DNA from: Klebsiella michiganensis
GTDB lineage: Bacteria; Pseudomonadota; Gammaproteobacteria; Enterobacterales; Enterobacteriaceae
Direction of reading: 5' to 3'
Length of the DNA stretch: 64,000 nucleotides
NCBI RefSeq assembly: GCF_002925905.1
Contig: NZ_PRDB01000002.1
Span: forward strand, 620,001-684,000
The notes beneath the pieces were generated by a model, which was given only the letters and a program-made list of their open reading frames with translations, had not been told where the DNA came from and did not search any database. The position numbers and the translations under genes were made by a program. Every line of letters starts with the position of its first letter. Position 1 is the first letter of the stretch. Shown piece by piece: positions 34,335 to 42,891 of the stretch.

Positions 34335-35588
34335 GTGGGATGGGGTCTTACTTTGAAACGGTGGCAGAGCGTGCGGAAAAAAACGTTGTTAGTACTTAAC
34401 ATCATTCATCATGCGCTGATGCGACGAGCAAGAAACATTGCCGGAAGCCTGCCTTGCTGGGTGGCTACGTTTGAGCAACGCTGCCCACAAAGCCGCCATC
34501 TGAAGTCGCTCATCATCGGCGGCGCTATGCTCAGTATTTGTCACAATGCGTGGTCAACGACGCCACCTGCCGCACATCAACACCCGCAGCAGCACCTTAG
34601 CGCATCGGTCAAAGCCGTTGCGAACCAACGAATATGGGTCGAAACGCCATCAGGCAACGGCCAATTACCTGTTTTCGCCGATCGTCCAATAAACCAGGCG
34701 GCCCCTGACGTTGTGCGGATTTTCATTGTCATCCATGGCACGCTACGCAATGCTGACGCGTATTACGCAACCGGGCGCAAAGTCGTTAAAAAGGCCGGGG
34801 ATGCAGGTAAAGGCACCATGGTGGTTGCTCCGCAGTTCCTGACCGGCCCAGATCTCAAGGCATTTTCGCTACCGGCTCCCGTTCTCGCCTGGACTCAGGA
34901 AGGCTGGAAGGACGGAGCGCCAGCCCTGACCCCTGCGCCAATAAGCTCCTTCAGCGCACTTGATGCGTTACTGACGCATTTCGCCAACCGCGCGCTTTAT
35001 CCTTCGTTATCAACGATAGTGATTATGGGCCATTCAGCAGGTGCCCAATATGTACAGCGGTATGCCGTTGTCGGCCATAAAAATGAGAAACTGGCGCAAA
35101 CCGGCGTGACCGTGCGTTATGTTGTCGCCAATCCGTCCAGCTACCTATATTTCACCGACGACAGGCCTGAGAGCAAGGCGATAGCGAACGGAGCCTGTCC
35201 GCGCGCAACAGAATGGAAATACGGCTTTAAATCGGCCCCGCCCTATGTGGCGTCGCAGGATGTCAGTAAGCTTGAATCACAATACCCCTCACGCGATGTG
35301 GTGTATCTGCTCGGCCAAGCAGATACAAACCCGTATACCCATTATATCGACCGTTCGTGCGCCGCAATGGCGCAGGGTCCTTACCGACTCGCCCGGGGAT
35401 TAGCCTACTTCAGCTATCTGCAAAGTCGACACCCAACCGATCTGGAGCAAAAAATTGTCGAGGTGCCGGGCGTCGGGCACGATCATTCCGCGATGTTTAC
35501 GTCCGATTGCGGCATCGCCGCGTTATTTAAGCTGAATTTGCCGCAAACTTGCCCTGTTGTTGGAAAATCGGAGCCGACCACCCGGTAA
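34335..35588 (+). CDS. Predicted exported alpha/beta hydrolase
   Basis: The frame encodes up to 417 residues with an alpha/beta-hydrolase core: IVIHGTLRNADAYY near 132-144 (oxyanion region), the nucleophile elbow GHSAG with Ser234, and a likely catalytic histidine in VPGVGHDHSAM near 390. A hydrophobic stretch at about 58-74 (LIIGGAMLSIC, ending NAWS) looks like a late signal peptide, so the true start may be ATG 34419 or further in. The substrate is unknown. It lies between uge and an insertion sequence, outside the standard O and K gene sets, and may be acquired cargo. Confidence 0.7.
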   Translation: MGWGLTLKRWQSVRKKTLLVLNIIHHALMRRARNIAGSLPCWVATFEQRCPQSRHLKSLIIGGAMLSICHNAWSTTPPAAHQHPQQHLSASVKAVANQRIWVETPSGNGQLPVFADRPINQAAPDVVRIFIVIHGTLRNADAYYATGRKVVKKAGDAGKGTMVVAPQFLTGPDLKAFSLPAPVLAWTQEGWKDGAPALTPAPISSFSALDALLTHFANRALYPSLSTIVIMGHSAGAQYVQRYAVVGHKNEKLAQTGVTVRYVVANPSSYLYFTDDRPESKAIANGACPRATEWKYGFKSAPPYVASQDVSKLESQYPSRDVVYLLGQADTNPYTHYIDRSCAAMAQGPYRLARGLAYFSYLQSRHPTDLEQKIVEVPGVGHDHSAMFTSDCGIAALFKLNLPQTCPVVGKSEPTTR

Positions 35589-35750
35589 CTCGAGAAATGT
35601 TCGTGGGTCATTATTGTATCTGAATCAGTGTCCGGTTTTAGTTAACCATGACAGGTTCTTTCGGACCAAGTGTTTGGAAGAAGACGCTGAAATCGGCTAC
35701 GATCTTGCCACCAATGCGATCAATCACAAAATACCGAAGGCAAATATCTT
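35589..35750. other. Short non-coding stretch before the IS407-type element
   Basis: The frame 35557-35772 is open and includes FFRTKCLEEDAEIGYDLATN in a region where no intact gene is recognised. It may be the remnant of an older coding sequence cut by the insertion sequence. No function can be given. Confidence 0.3.
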
Positions 35751-35821
35751 TGACCTGCTCCCCGTTGATTAATACACCGTGATGTTAGTAATGTCTTCAT
35801 AAGCCACATGAGGACACCCCC

Positions 35822-36085
35822 ATGAAGAAGCGTTTTTCCGACGAACAGATCATCAGTATTCTCCGCGAGGCTGAAGCCGGGGTCTCTGCCCGTGAGCTCT
35901 GCCGCAAGCACGCCATTTCCGACGCCACCTTTTACACGTGGCGCAAGAAGTATGGCGGTATGGAAGTGCCCGAGGTTAAGCGCCTGAAGTCGCTTGAGGA
36001 AGAGAACGCCAGACTCAAGAAGCTGCTTGCCGAAGCCATGCTGGATAAGGAGGCACTCCAGGTGGCTCTGGGGCGAAAGTACTGA
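35822..36085 (+). CDS. IS407-type transposase OrfA
   Basis: The 87-residue protein has the helix-turn-helix of IS3-family OrfA ([19 protein letters not shown]) and a leucine-zipper-like C-terminal half ([19 protein letters not shown]). It binds the element ends and forms the N-terminal part of the OrfAB transposase made by frameshifting. ATG 35822 lies about 70 bases inside the left end. Confidence 0.88.
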   Translation: MKKRFSDEQIISILREAEAGVSARELCRKHAISDATFYTWRKKYGGMEVPEVKRLKSLEEENARLKKLLAEAMLDKEALQVALGRKY

Positions 36086-36117
36086 CGACAGACCAGAAGC
36101 GGGAAACCGTTGAGTTT

Positions 36118-36942
36118 ATGTGTGATGCGACCGGTCTGTCGCAACGTCGTGCCTGCCGGCTTACAGGTTTGTCCCTGTCGACCTGCCGTTATGAGGCTCA
36201 GCGTCCGGCGGCTGATGCGTATTTATCAGGGCGCATCACTGAGCTGGCACTGGAGCGCAGGCGTTTTGGCTACCGCCGCATCTGGCAGTTACTGCGCCGT
36301 GAAGGCTTTCATGTTAATCACAAGCGTGTGTACCGCCTTTATCATCTGAGCGGGCTGGGCGTAAAACGCAGGCGACGTCGTAAAGGGCTGGCTACAGAAC
36401 GTCTGCCGCTGCTCCGCCCGGATGCGCCTAACCTGACCTGGTCGATGGATTTTGTCATGGATGCACTTGCCAGCGGCCGCCGGATTAAGTGCCTGACTTG
36501 TGTGGATGATTTCACGAAGGAGTGTCTGACGATCACCGCTGCTTTCGGTATTTCAGGTGTTCAGGTCACGCGTATTCTGGACAGCATCGCGCTCTTTCGT
36601 GGCTATCCGGCGACAATAAGAACCGATCAGGGCCCGGAGTTCACTTGCCGCGCACTGGATCAATGGGCTTTTGAGCATGGTGTTGAGTTGCGCTTAATCC
36701 AGCCAGGTAAGCCAACGCAGAACGGATTTATTGAGAGTTTCAACGGTCGCTTTCGGGATGAATGCCTGAATGAACACTGGTTCAGCGATATTCTTCATGC
36801 CCGGAAAATCATTAACGACTGGCGGCAGGACTACAACGAGTCCAGACCCCATTCATCGCTGAATTACCAGACGCCGGCTGAATTTGCAGCAAGCTGGAGA
36901 AATGGAAAATTAGAAGGTAAACAAACGGACATTACTAACTGA
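36118..36942 (+). CDS. IS407-type transposase OrfB (DDE integrase core)
   Basis: The 274-residue part has the rve/DDE catalytic domain: [10 protein letters not shown] (first Asp), [10 protein letters not shown] (second Asp) and [19 protein letters not shown] (Glu). It is in the -1 frame relative to OrfA, and that frame is open about 13 codons upstream of ATG 36118 (VLTTDQKRE), so the active protein is probably a frameshift fusion. All three acidic residues are present. Confidence 0.88.
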   Translation: MCDATGLSQRRACRLTGLSLSTCRYEAQRPAADAYLSGRITELALERRRFGYRRIWQLLRREGFHVNHKRVYRLYHLSGLGVKRRRRRKGLATERLPLLRPDAPNLTWSMDFVMDALASGRRIKCLTCVDDFTKECLTITAAFGISGVQVTRILDSIALFRGYPATIRTDQGPEFTCRALDQWAFEHGVELRLIQPGKPTQNGFIESFNGRFRDECLNEHWFSDILHARKIINDWRQDYNESRPHSSLNYQTPAEFAASWRNGKLEGKQTDITN

Positions 36943-37164
36943 TCGTTGTATCTAATACTGGGGGCAGGTCAGCGTCATTGTAGTCTAAATTCTCTCTCAA
37001 GGCACCATTCATTATATATGCTCACTTCTTCTCATCACCGCTCTGAGCGCCTATCGGAGCAATGGTTCTGCTTTGTTCCATTGCGCCTTCCCTTCAGAGA
37101 AGCCCTCATCACAGGAGACGGAAAGCCCAGGATGTTAAGCTAATTGCGTATAACTGAGCACATA

Positions 37165-37211
37165 TATACCCGTCAATACTTCAAGTTGCAGGTGTGTTGG
37201 CTATGTTACTC
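37165..37211. repeat. Dispersed intergenic repeat, copy 1 (ERIC-like)
   Basis: The stretch starting TATACCCGTCAATACTTCAA and ending GTTGGCTATGTTACTC recurs with few changes at 63955-64000. It resembles the outer end of enterobacterial intergenic repeats (ERIC type). Its inner side joins a truncated IS903-like piece at about 37245, so it probably marks a deletion junction. Confidence 0.65.
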
Positions 37212-37244
37212 GGCCTGCGGCCACGCCCCTCAGGCTGCGTGCAG

Positions 37245-37286
37245 TCAGTCCACGCCGCGATGGCAGACTCATCAAGCCAGACCGTC
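37245..37286 (-). pseudogene. IS903-like transposase fragment (middle piece)
   Basis: Read on the minus strand this encodes TVWLDESAIAAWT, which continues IS903 transposase directly after the residues at the other side of the 1.6-kb insertion. The gene then ends abruptly in the dispersed repeat at about 37244, so most of the transposase is lost. Confidence 0.75.
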
Positions 37287-37349
37287 CCCCTCTGGCAGGG
37301 TAGTTGACACCCCATACTGAAAATCCCTATGGGGGCAACGGAGCTTGAT

Positions 37350-37832
37350 ATGAAACGCTATTCACCGGAACGTAAAGCCGCCGTTTTGGCCAAATTACTG
37401 CCGCCTTACAATATGACCGTCACCGCACTTGCACGCCAGGAAGGGATATCGGAAGCTACCCTTTATCATTGGCGAAACCAGGCCAAACGGGAGGGAAAAC
37501 CGGTGCCCGGAGCTAACAAAACCACCGACCTCTGGTCGACAGAAGCGCGCTTTGCCGTCATCGTCGAAACCGCCACACTCAGTGAAGCCGAACTGAGTGA
37601 ATACTGCCGTCGCAAAGGCCTTTATCCTGAACAAATCGCCCAGTGGAAGCAGGCTTTTCTCCAGACGCCACAAGCGGATACCCGCCAGTCGCAAAAGCAG
37701 GCCCAAAAGAAAATCAAGGGGCTGGAGCGCGAACTGGCGCGCAAAGAAAAGGCCCTGGCGGAGGCGGCAGCGTTGCTGGTCTTGCGAAAAAAGCTGAATC
37801 ACTATTACGGTGTGGAGGACGAGGACGACTGA
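37350..37832 (+). CDS. IS3-like transposase OrfA
   Basis: The 160-residue protein has an N-terminal helix-turn-helix (MTVTALARQEGISEATLYHW) and a coiled-coil C-terminal half (LERELARKEKALAEAAALL). ATG 37350 follows GGAG. A run AAAAAAG at 37787-37793 near its 3' end is the classical slippery site for -1 frameshifting in IS3-family elements. Confidence 0.8.
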   Translation: MKRYSPERKAAVLAKLLPPYNMTVTALARQEGISEATLYHWRNQAKREGKPVPGANKTTDLWSTEARFAVIVETATLSEAELSEYCRRKGLYPEQIAQWKQAFLQTPQADTRQSQKQAQKKIKGLERELARKEKALAEAAALLVLRKKLNHYYGVEDEDD

Positions 37833-38862
37833 CCCCCGCTCACGAACGCACGCAATTTATCCAATGGATACCGCCGGCGCTCGTCTGCTCTGTGCTTGCC
37901 GGGAAGTGGGGTTAAGCCTGAGCACCTGGCGGCGCTGGAACGGCCAGGCTGAAGACCGTCGGCCCACGGTCGTGCGTCCGGTCCCGGCCAATAAACTGAC
38001 GGCTGAAGAAGAGCATCAGATAGTCGCGGTATGTAACGAGCCGGAATATGCCAGCCTGCCGCCGGCACAGATCGTGCCACGTTTGGCGGATAAAGGCATT
38101 TACCTGGCCAGTGAGTCGACGTTTTACCGGGTGCTCCGGCGACACGGGCAGGTTCATCACCGTGGCCGCAGTCGGGCACCACAGAAAGTGAATAAACCGA
38201 CCACTTATCAGGCTATTGAGCCATGCCAGGTGTGGACGTGGGACATCACCGGGTTAGCCTCACGGGTTCGTGGTCGCTATTTTTATCTGTATTTAATAGA
38301 AGATATTTTTAGCCGAAAAATCGTCGGTTACGAGGTTCATGAAGAGGAAAACGGCGAGCAGGCCGCCGCGCTCCTGCACCGCACGGTATTACGTGAAGGG
38401 TGCTACCGACACCCGTTAGTGCTTCATGCCGACAATGGTGCGCCAATGAAATCCCAGACGTTGAAAGCGAAGCTGGAAGAACTGAAGATCACCGGCTCGC
38501 ACAGTCGCCCACGAGTGAGCAACGATAATCCGTATGTGGAGTCGCTGTTCAGGACGCTAAAATATGTTCCGTCGTGGCCGTCATCAGGCTTCCTGGATCT
38601 GGATGAAGCACGGCGTTGGGTCGAGGAGTTCAGGCGGTGGTATAACGAAGAGCACCGGCATAGCGCCATCGGTTATGTGACCCCGGGCCAACGGCATCGA
38701 GGGGAAGATATAAGCCTGCTGGCAAAACGAAAAGCCTTGTATGAGACGGCTCAAAAAGCCCGACCGGAACGGTGGTCAACCTCATGCCGTCAATGGCAGC
38801 GGGTCGGGGTAGTGATGCTGAATCCGGATAAGCCAGAAACTGGGTTGAAAACGGCAGCATAA
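37810..38862 (+). pseudogene. IS3-like transposase OrfB, probably frameshifted near its start
   Basis: The DDE core is intact: TWDITGL (Asp), LHADNGAPM (Asp) and NDNPYVESLFRTLK (Glu), with a late RWYNEEHRHSAIGYVTP. But the -1 frame entered from OrfA reads LTPAHERTQFIQWI up to about 37870 and then stops at 37915, while the OrfB core is in the third frame from about 37861 (PMDTAGARLLCACREVG). A small indel near 37861-37875 therefore seems to split the fusion protein, and the element is probably inactive unless OrfB starts independently at ATG 37864. Confidence 0.6.
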
Positions 38863-38899
38863 AAACGAATAAGGGTGTCAACTTCGTTGACAGCTACCG

Positions 38900-39050
38900 C
38901 CGTCAGGGAGCCGCGCTGCCTGAGCGCTTTGTTGTAGGTGGGCCAGTTGGTGATTTTAAACTTTTGCTTTGCCATAGGAGCCCGATGCTGAAACAACTGT
39001 AACGATCAGATCCGCCAGTCACCTAAAAGTTCGATTTATTTAACAAAACC
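38900..39050 (-). mobile_element. IS903-like remnant, 5' end with terminal repeat
   Basis: On the minus strand, ATG 38975 begins MAKQKFKITNWPTYNKALRQ and continues to about 38904, the N-terminus of IS903 (IS5 family) transposase. The outer end at 39050-39033 reads GGTTTTGTTAAATAAATC, 16 of 18 bases matching the IS903 inverted repeat. The rest lies beyond the inserted 1.6-kb element and is mostly deleted. Confidence 0.8.
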
Positions 39051-39064
39051 TCATTTTGGTACCA

Positions 39065-39190
39065 ATGATGGCAAACATCATTTTTTTGGTCGTCGATGCC
39101 ATCCTGCTAATCGCTTCAGTTTGTTTTCTGATTTCTTATATCAAAGTTCGGAAAAAGACTAAGCTGAATTTTAACAAACGCAAGTGGTGA
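39065..39190 (+). CDS. Possible 41-residue single-span membrane protein
   Basis: The frame starts MMANIIFLVVDAILLIASVC and continues with a short hydrophobic run and a strongly basic tail (YIKVRKKTK, then NFNKRKW). One membrane helix with a cytoplasmic basic tail is the layout of many regulatory small proteins. It starts 15 bases after the IS903-like end, and no strong ribosome site is seen (only TTTTGG), so expression may have been changed by the insertion. ATG 39068 is an alternative start. I do not recognise the family. Confidence 0.5.
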   Translation: MMANIIFLVVDAILLIASVCFLISYIKVRKKTKLNFNKRKW

Positions 39191-39320
39191 AACGATAGCT
39201 TAATATAATAATTCCGTCATACTTTTGGCAGTATCGTTATTGGTTGTCTCCGCCCGCTAAATGCCGGGATAATAGTTATTACCCTCATGCACTTTCCGTA
39301 CGCCCATCGTGGATTGGCCC

Positions 39321-40226
39321 CTATATTTCCAGACACTTTTTATCGCTTAACCCATTACTGGTTCGCCGCCGCAGATATTCCCGTGGCGAACGATATCCCA
39401 GTGCACTGTGCGGATGCCATTCGTTGTAATGTTCGAAGGCCTCCGCAAGGTTCTTTACCGCTGTTAACCCGTCAGGTTTTGGCATGATGCTGATGTAGTC
39501 GCGCTTCATCGTTTTCACGAAGCTCTCCGCCATTCCGTTGCTTTCCGGGCTACGTACCGCCGTATGTTTTGGCTCCAGTCCTACCATTCTGGCGAACTGA
39601 CGCGTCTGATGAGCACGGTAGGCTGAACCGTTGTCTGTCAACCACTCAACGGGGGATGTCGGCAGCCTGTTGCCGAAGCGACGCTCTACCGCACCCAGCA
39701 TGACCTCCTGCACGGTTTCACTGTCATACCCACCGGTACTGGCCGCCCAGTGAAGTGCCTCGCGATCGCAACAGTCCAGCGCGAACGTGACCCGCAGTTT
39801 TTCACCGTTATCACAGCTGAACTCGAAGCCGTCGGAGCACCACCGCTGGTTACTTTCTCCAACGGCCACTTTCCCTGTATGCGCCCGCTTCGAGGGCGGT
39901 ATTGCCGGTTTACGCTCAAGCAGCAGCGCATTCTGACGCATGATGCGGTATACGCGTTTGGCATTGATCACCGCCATGTCGTCAGTTTCTGATTGTCTGC
40001 GCAGCAGTGCCCATACACGACGATAACCATAGGTGGGCAGATCGCCGATAACAGTATGGATACGGGCCAGCGCTTCAGTATCATCAGGCTTGCGCTTGCA
40101 CCGACGATCCTGCCAGCCCTTCGACCGACGGGCCATGGCATGCAGTTGCGCACGTGAGACCCTGAGGCAACGACTGACAAGGCTTATTCGCCATCCTCCG
40201 GCAACAAGGGCACGTGCGCTATCCAC
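39321..40226 (-). CDS. insD: IS2-like transposase OrfB (InsD)
   Basis: The 301-residue DDE protein closely matches IS2 Ins[13 protein letters not shown] at the start, [13 protein letters not shown], the second Asp in [10 protein letters not shown] and the Glu in [19 protein letters not shown]. It overlaps OrfA, and an A7G slippery run on the minus strand (40233-40226) allows the -1 frameshift that makes the OrfAB transposase. No disabling change is seen. Confidence 0.93.
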   Translation of the reverse strand: MDSARALVAGGWRISLVSRCLRVSRAQLHAMARRSKGWQDRRCKRKPDDTEALARIHTVIGDLPTYGYRRVWALLRRQSETDDMAVINAKRVYRIMRQNALLLERKPAIPPSKRAHTGKVAVGESNQRWCSDGFEFSCDNGEKLRVTFALDCCDREALHWAASTGGYDSETVQEVMLGAVERRFGNRLPTSPVEWLTDNGSAYRAHQTRQFARMVGLEPKHTAVRSPESNGMAESFVKTMKRDYISIMPKPDGLTAVKNLAEAFEHYNEWHPHSALGYRSPREYLRRRTSNGLSDKKCLEI

Positions 40227-40549
40227 TTTTTTTGCCGGCCATACTCAACGGCTTCTTTAAGTAGCTCATTTTCCATTGTTTTCTTTCCCAGCAGGCGCTG
40301 CAGCTCTTTGATTTGCTTCATCGCAGATGCCAGCTCCGACGCAGGTACAACCTGTTCACCCGCGGCAACAGCAGTGAGACTGCCTTCCTGATATTGCTTA
40401 CGCCACTGGAACAGCTGACTGGCAGCAACGCCATGCTGACGGGCGACCAGCGACACGGTCATTCCGGGCTCAAAGCTCTGCTGAACAATGGCGATTTTTT
40501 CCTGAACGCTGCGCCGTCTGCGCTTCTCTGGACCTAGAACATCAATCAT
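40184..40549 (-). CDS. insC: IS2-like transposase OrfA (InsC)
   Basis: The 121-residue protein carries the helix-turn-helix ([18 protein letters not shown]) and leucine-zipper region ([20 protein letters not shown]) of IS2 InsC. The start [13 protein letters not shown] at 40549 is the known IS2 start; the frame is open for 21 codons further upstream, into the terminal region. Confidence 0.92.
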   Translation of the reverse strand: MIDVLGPEKRRRRSVQEKIAIVQQSFEPGMTVSLVARQHGVAASQLFQWRKQYQEGSLTAVAAGEQVVPASELASAMKQIKELQRLLGKKTMENELLKEAVEYGRQKKWIAHVPLLPEDGE

Positions 40550-40681
40550 CCGGACTCCAACGACTAGTCTAAAAACTAGTATTAAGACTATCACTAATTT
40601 AAGTGATACCAACTGTCTGGAGATTCATGGGGCCAGTCTACATCGACTGTATCTATGCATAAGCAAGGACTCAGATACCAT

Positions 40682-40703
40682 AAAAGCCTGCAAGCAGGCT
40701 TTT
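40682..40703. terminator. Terminator between the IS2-like element and ugd
   Basis: AAAAGCCTG-CAAG-CAGGCTTTT is a perfect 9-base stem with a 4-base loop and A/T runs on both sides, able to work in both directions. It lies about 260 bases beyond the ugd stop and may close the capsule transcript. The bases 40704-40961 hold nothing else I recognise. Confidence 0.85.
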
Positions 40704-40961
40704 ATTTTACCTTCTGGCGCTTATCTCCAGCATCTACATCTCAGTGACGGTAGCTCTTCACAAGGTTGACTTAACATATCCAACCTCAATGATTACGGCA
40801 AGGTGAGCAATTAAAGAATATAAGCGAGGTCACGTTTTTAGGCTCTGTAGCCTGAATGGAAGAACAGTAAGATTTGTCAGACGAATAGTTGGACGGTTCA
40901 GAAGGGAAATAACAGAGGAGAAGTTCAGGCCAGCAGCGGAGAGCACTGGCCAGAGAAAGAA

Positions 40962-42128
40962 TCAGTCGCTGCCAAACAAATCGCGGGTATACACTTTATC
41001 AGCAACATCCGACAGCTCTTCAGCCATGCGGTTTGAGACAATCACATCCGCTTCTTGCTTGAAGGCATCAAAATCACGAACCACGCGGGAATTAAAGAAC
41101 TCATCTTCCTGCATGACCGGTTCATAAATAATAACCGGGATACCTTTAGCCTTGATGCGCTTCATAATGCCCTGAACAGAGGAAGCACGGAAGTTATCGG
41201 AGCCGCTCTTCATAATCAGGCGATAGATGCCAACAACTTTAGGCTTACGCGCCAGGATAGAGTCGGCGACAAAATCTTTGCGCGTGCGGTTAGCGTCGAC
41301 AATCGCGCCGATGATGTTATTCGGCACAGATTCGTAATTCGCCAGCAGCTGCTTGGTATCTTTCGGCAGGCAGTAACCACCGTAGCCAAAGGACGGATTA
41401 TTGTAATGATTGCCGATACGCGGGTCGAGACAAACGCCTTCGATGATCTGCTTACTGTTCAGGCCCTGGCTTTCAGCATAGCTGTCCAGCTCATTAAAGT
41501 ACGCTACGCGCAGCGCCAGATAAGTATTCGCAAATAGCTTGATCGCTTCTGCTTCAGTTGAATCAGTAAACAGCGTCGGAATATCCTGCTTAATGGCCCC
41601 TTCTTTCAGCAGGTTGGCAAAACGCTCAGCGCGTTCCGAACGCTCACCAATAACGATACGAGACGGATGCAGGTTGTCATAAAGGGCACGGCCTTCACGC
41701 AAAAACTCAGGGGAGAAAATAATATTATCAATCCCCAGGCGTTCTTTAATATCACGAGTGAAGCCGACGGGAATGGTTGATTTAATAATCATTACCGCGT
41801 CGGGATTAATTTCTGTAACATCACGAATAACGGCTTCAACGGTCGAGGTATTGAAGTAATTTGTTTTCGGATCGTAGTCAGTCGGCGTGGCAATAATGAC
41901 ATAATCAGCATTACGATAGGCGTCATGCTTGTCCGTTGTCGCACGAAAATTCAACGGTTTTTCCGCCAGATATTCCTGGATCTCCTTATCGACAATCGGA
42001 GAAATCTTTTGGTTGATCATATCAACTTTGGACTGAACAATATCCAGCGCAACCACTTCGTGGTTTTGCGCAATCAGGATGCCGTTCGACAAACCAACAT
42101 AGCCGGTACCGGAAATAGTAATTTTCAT
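40962..42128 (-). CDS. ugd: Ugd, UDP-glucose 6-dehydrogenase
   Basis: The 388-residue cytoplasmic enzyme oxidises UDP-glucose to UDP-glucuronate, the precursor for uronic acids in capsule and LPS and for aminoarabinose. The NAD loop is [11 protein letters not shown], and the catalytic cysteine is in [13 protein letters not shown] near residue 260. Its length is normal. It is the last gene at the 3' end of the capsule locus, and with uge it can give UDP-GalA. Confidence 0.97.
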   Translation of the reverse strand: MKITISGTGYVGLSNGILIAQNHEVVALDIVQSKVDMINQKISPIVDKEIQEYLAEKPLNFRATTDKHDAYRNADYVIIATPTDYDPKTNYFNTSTVEAVIRDVTEINPDAVMIIKSTIPVGFTRDIKERLGIDNIIFSPEFLREGRALYDNLHPSRIVIGERSERAERFANLLKEGAIKQDIPTLFTDSTEAEAIKLFANTYLALRVAYFNELDSYAESQGLNSKQIIEGVCLDPRIGNHYNNPSFGYGGYCLPKDTKQLLANYESVPNNIIGAIVDANRTRKDFVADSILARKPKVVGIYRLIMKSGSDNFRASSVQGIMKRIKAKGIPVIIYEPVMQEDEFFNSRVVRDFDAFKQEADVIVSNRMAEELSDVADKVYTRDLFGSD

Positions 42129-42270
42129 TCGATCACACTTTAATTAGTTAACTGGATGGCGGCGAGTAGCCGCTAATTAATCAAAACTGTTGATGTTTCT
42201 ACTCTTAGAAAGAATGTAAGTCAAGTAAGGTACGATATGGCGCAAGAGAGACCAGACAGGCTCTGGAAAT

Positions 42271-42299
42271 CTGGACAGGCCCATTGCGAGCCTGTCCAG
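42271..42299. terminator. Strong hairpin between rmlC and ugd
   Basis: CTGGACAGGC and GCCTGTCCAG are perfect 10-base arms around a 9-base loop, 22 bases after the rmlC stop. The following T content is low (ATTTCC on the minus strand), so it may act as a weak terminator, an attenuator or an mRNA 3' stabiliser ahead of ugd, which has its own gap of 193 bases. Confidence 0.6.
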
Positions 42300-42321
42300 T
42301 AAGCGAAGATATATTTAATGA

Positions 42322-42876
42322 CTATTTATATACTTCGGCAGTCTCTAAAGTATGAGCCTGCAAATCCTTCTCAGATAAAGAGAGCGCACAGCCTGCCAGC
42401 TCCGGCCACTCGATATTAATCTGCGGATCGTTCCAGATAATACTCCGCTCCGACTGCGGCGCGTAATAGTTCGTCGCCTTATACACAAACTGCACCGTCT
42501 CACTCAGCGCCAGAAAACCATGGGCAAACCCTTCCGGGATCCACAGCTGACGCTTGTTCTCCGCGCTCAACACCGCCCCCACCCATTTGCCGAAGGTCGG
42601 TGATGAGCGACGGATATCCACCGCCACATCGAACACCTCCCCTTCCACGCAGCGCACCAGTTTTCCCTGCGCATGCGGTGCCAGCTGATAGTGCAGCCCG
42701 CGTAGCACGCCTTCCTGCGACTGCGAGTGGTTATCCTGTACAAACTCCACCTTGCGACCTGCTGCTTCATCAAAGACCTTGCTGCTGAAGCTTTCAAAGA
42801 AAAATCCACGCGCATCGCCAAACACGCGCGGCTCAAAAATCAGCACTTCAGGAATGTCCGTCTTGATAATATTCAT
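42322..42876 (-). CDS. rmlC: RmlC, dTDP-4-dehydrorhamnose 3,5-epimerase
   Basis: The 184-residue cupin enzyme performs the third step to dTDP-L-rhamnose. Typical blocks are FEPRVFGDARGFFFESF near the N-terminus, FVQDNHSQS with the catalytic histidine region LRGLHYQ, and WIPEGFAHGFLALS. It follows rmlD by 15 bases. L-rhamnose is therefore expected in a surface polymer, most simply this capsule. Confidence 0.97.
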   Translation of the reverse strand: MNIIKTDIPEVLIFEPRVFGDARGFFFESFSSKVFDEAAGRKVEFVQDNHSQSQEGVLRGLHYQLAPHAQGKLVRCVEGEVFDVAVDIRRSSPTFGKWVGAVLSAENKRQLWIPEGFAHGFLALSETVQFVYKATNYYAPQSERSIIWNDPQINIEWPELAGCALSLSEKDLQAHTLETAEVYK

Positions 42877-42891
42877 GTCTTCTCTGCCCGT

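Larger units (their letters stand above)
35751..36971 (+). mobile_element. IS3-family insertion sequence (IS407-type), 1221 bp
   Basis: The left end starts TGACCTGCTCCCC and the right end, read inward, starts TGACCTGCCCCCA; further matches (ATACA) follow, giving imperfect terminal inverted repeats. Inside are two transposase frames of the IS407 type. The flanks (TCTT on the left, GCGT on the right) show no 4-base target duplication, so it is old, or one flank was later rearranged. Confidence 0.8.
37287..38899 (+). mobile_element. 1.6-kb IS3-like element inserted in an IS903-like remnant
   Basis: The element lies between direct repeats CCGTC at 37282-37286 and 38900-38904, which rejoin IS903 transposase codons exactly if one copy and the insert are removed. 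Its inner ends share imperfect inverted repeats: CTGGCAGGGTAGTTGACACC at 37292-37311, and a matching 16-of-20 stretch at 38874-38893 on the other strand. Inside are an OrfA and a DDE OrfB. The outer 5-6 bases at each end do not match, so the true tips are uncertain by a few bases. Confidence 0.75.
39310..40640 (-). mobile_element. IS2-like insertion sequence, 1331 bp, intact
   Basis: One end reads TAGACTGGCCCCATGAATCT on the minus strand from 40640 and the other starts TGGATTGGCCCCTATATTTC at 39310; these match the IS2 ends, and the length equals that of IS2. It is flanked by perfect 5-base repeats CATCG (39305-39309 and 40641-40645), the expected target duplication, so the insertion is intact and probably recent. 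It carries orfA and orfB. Confidence 0.93.
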
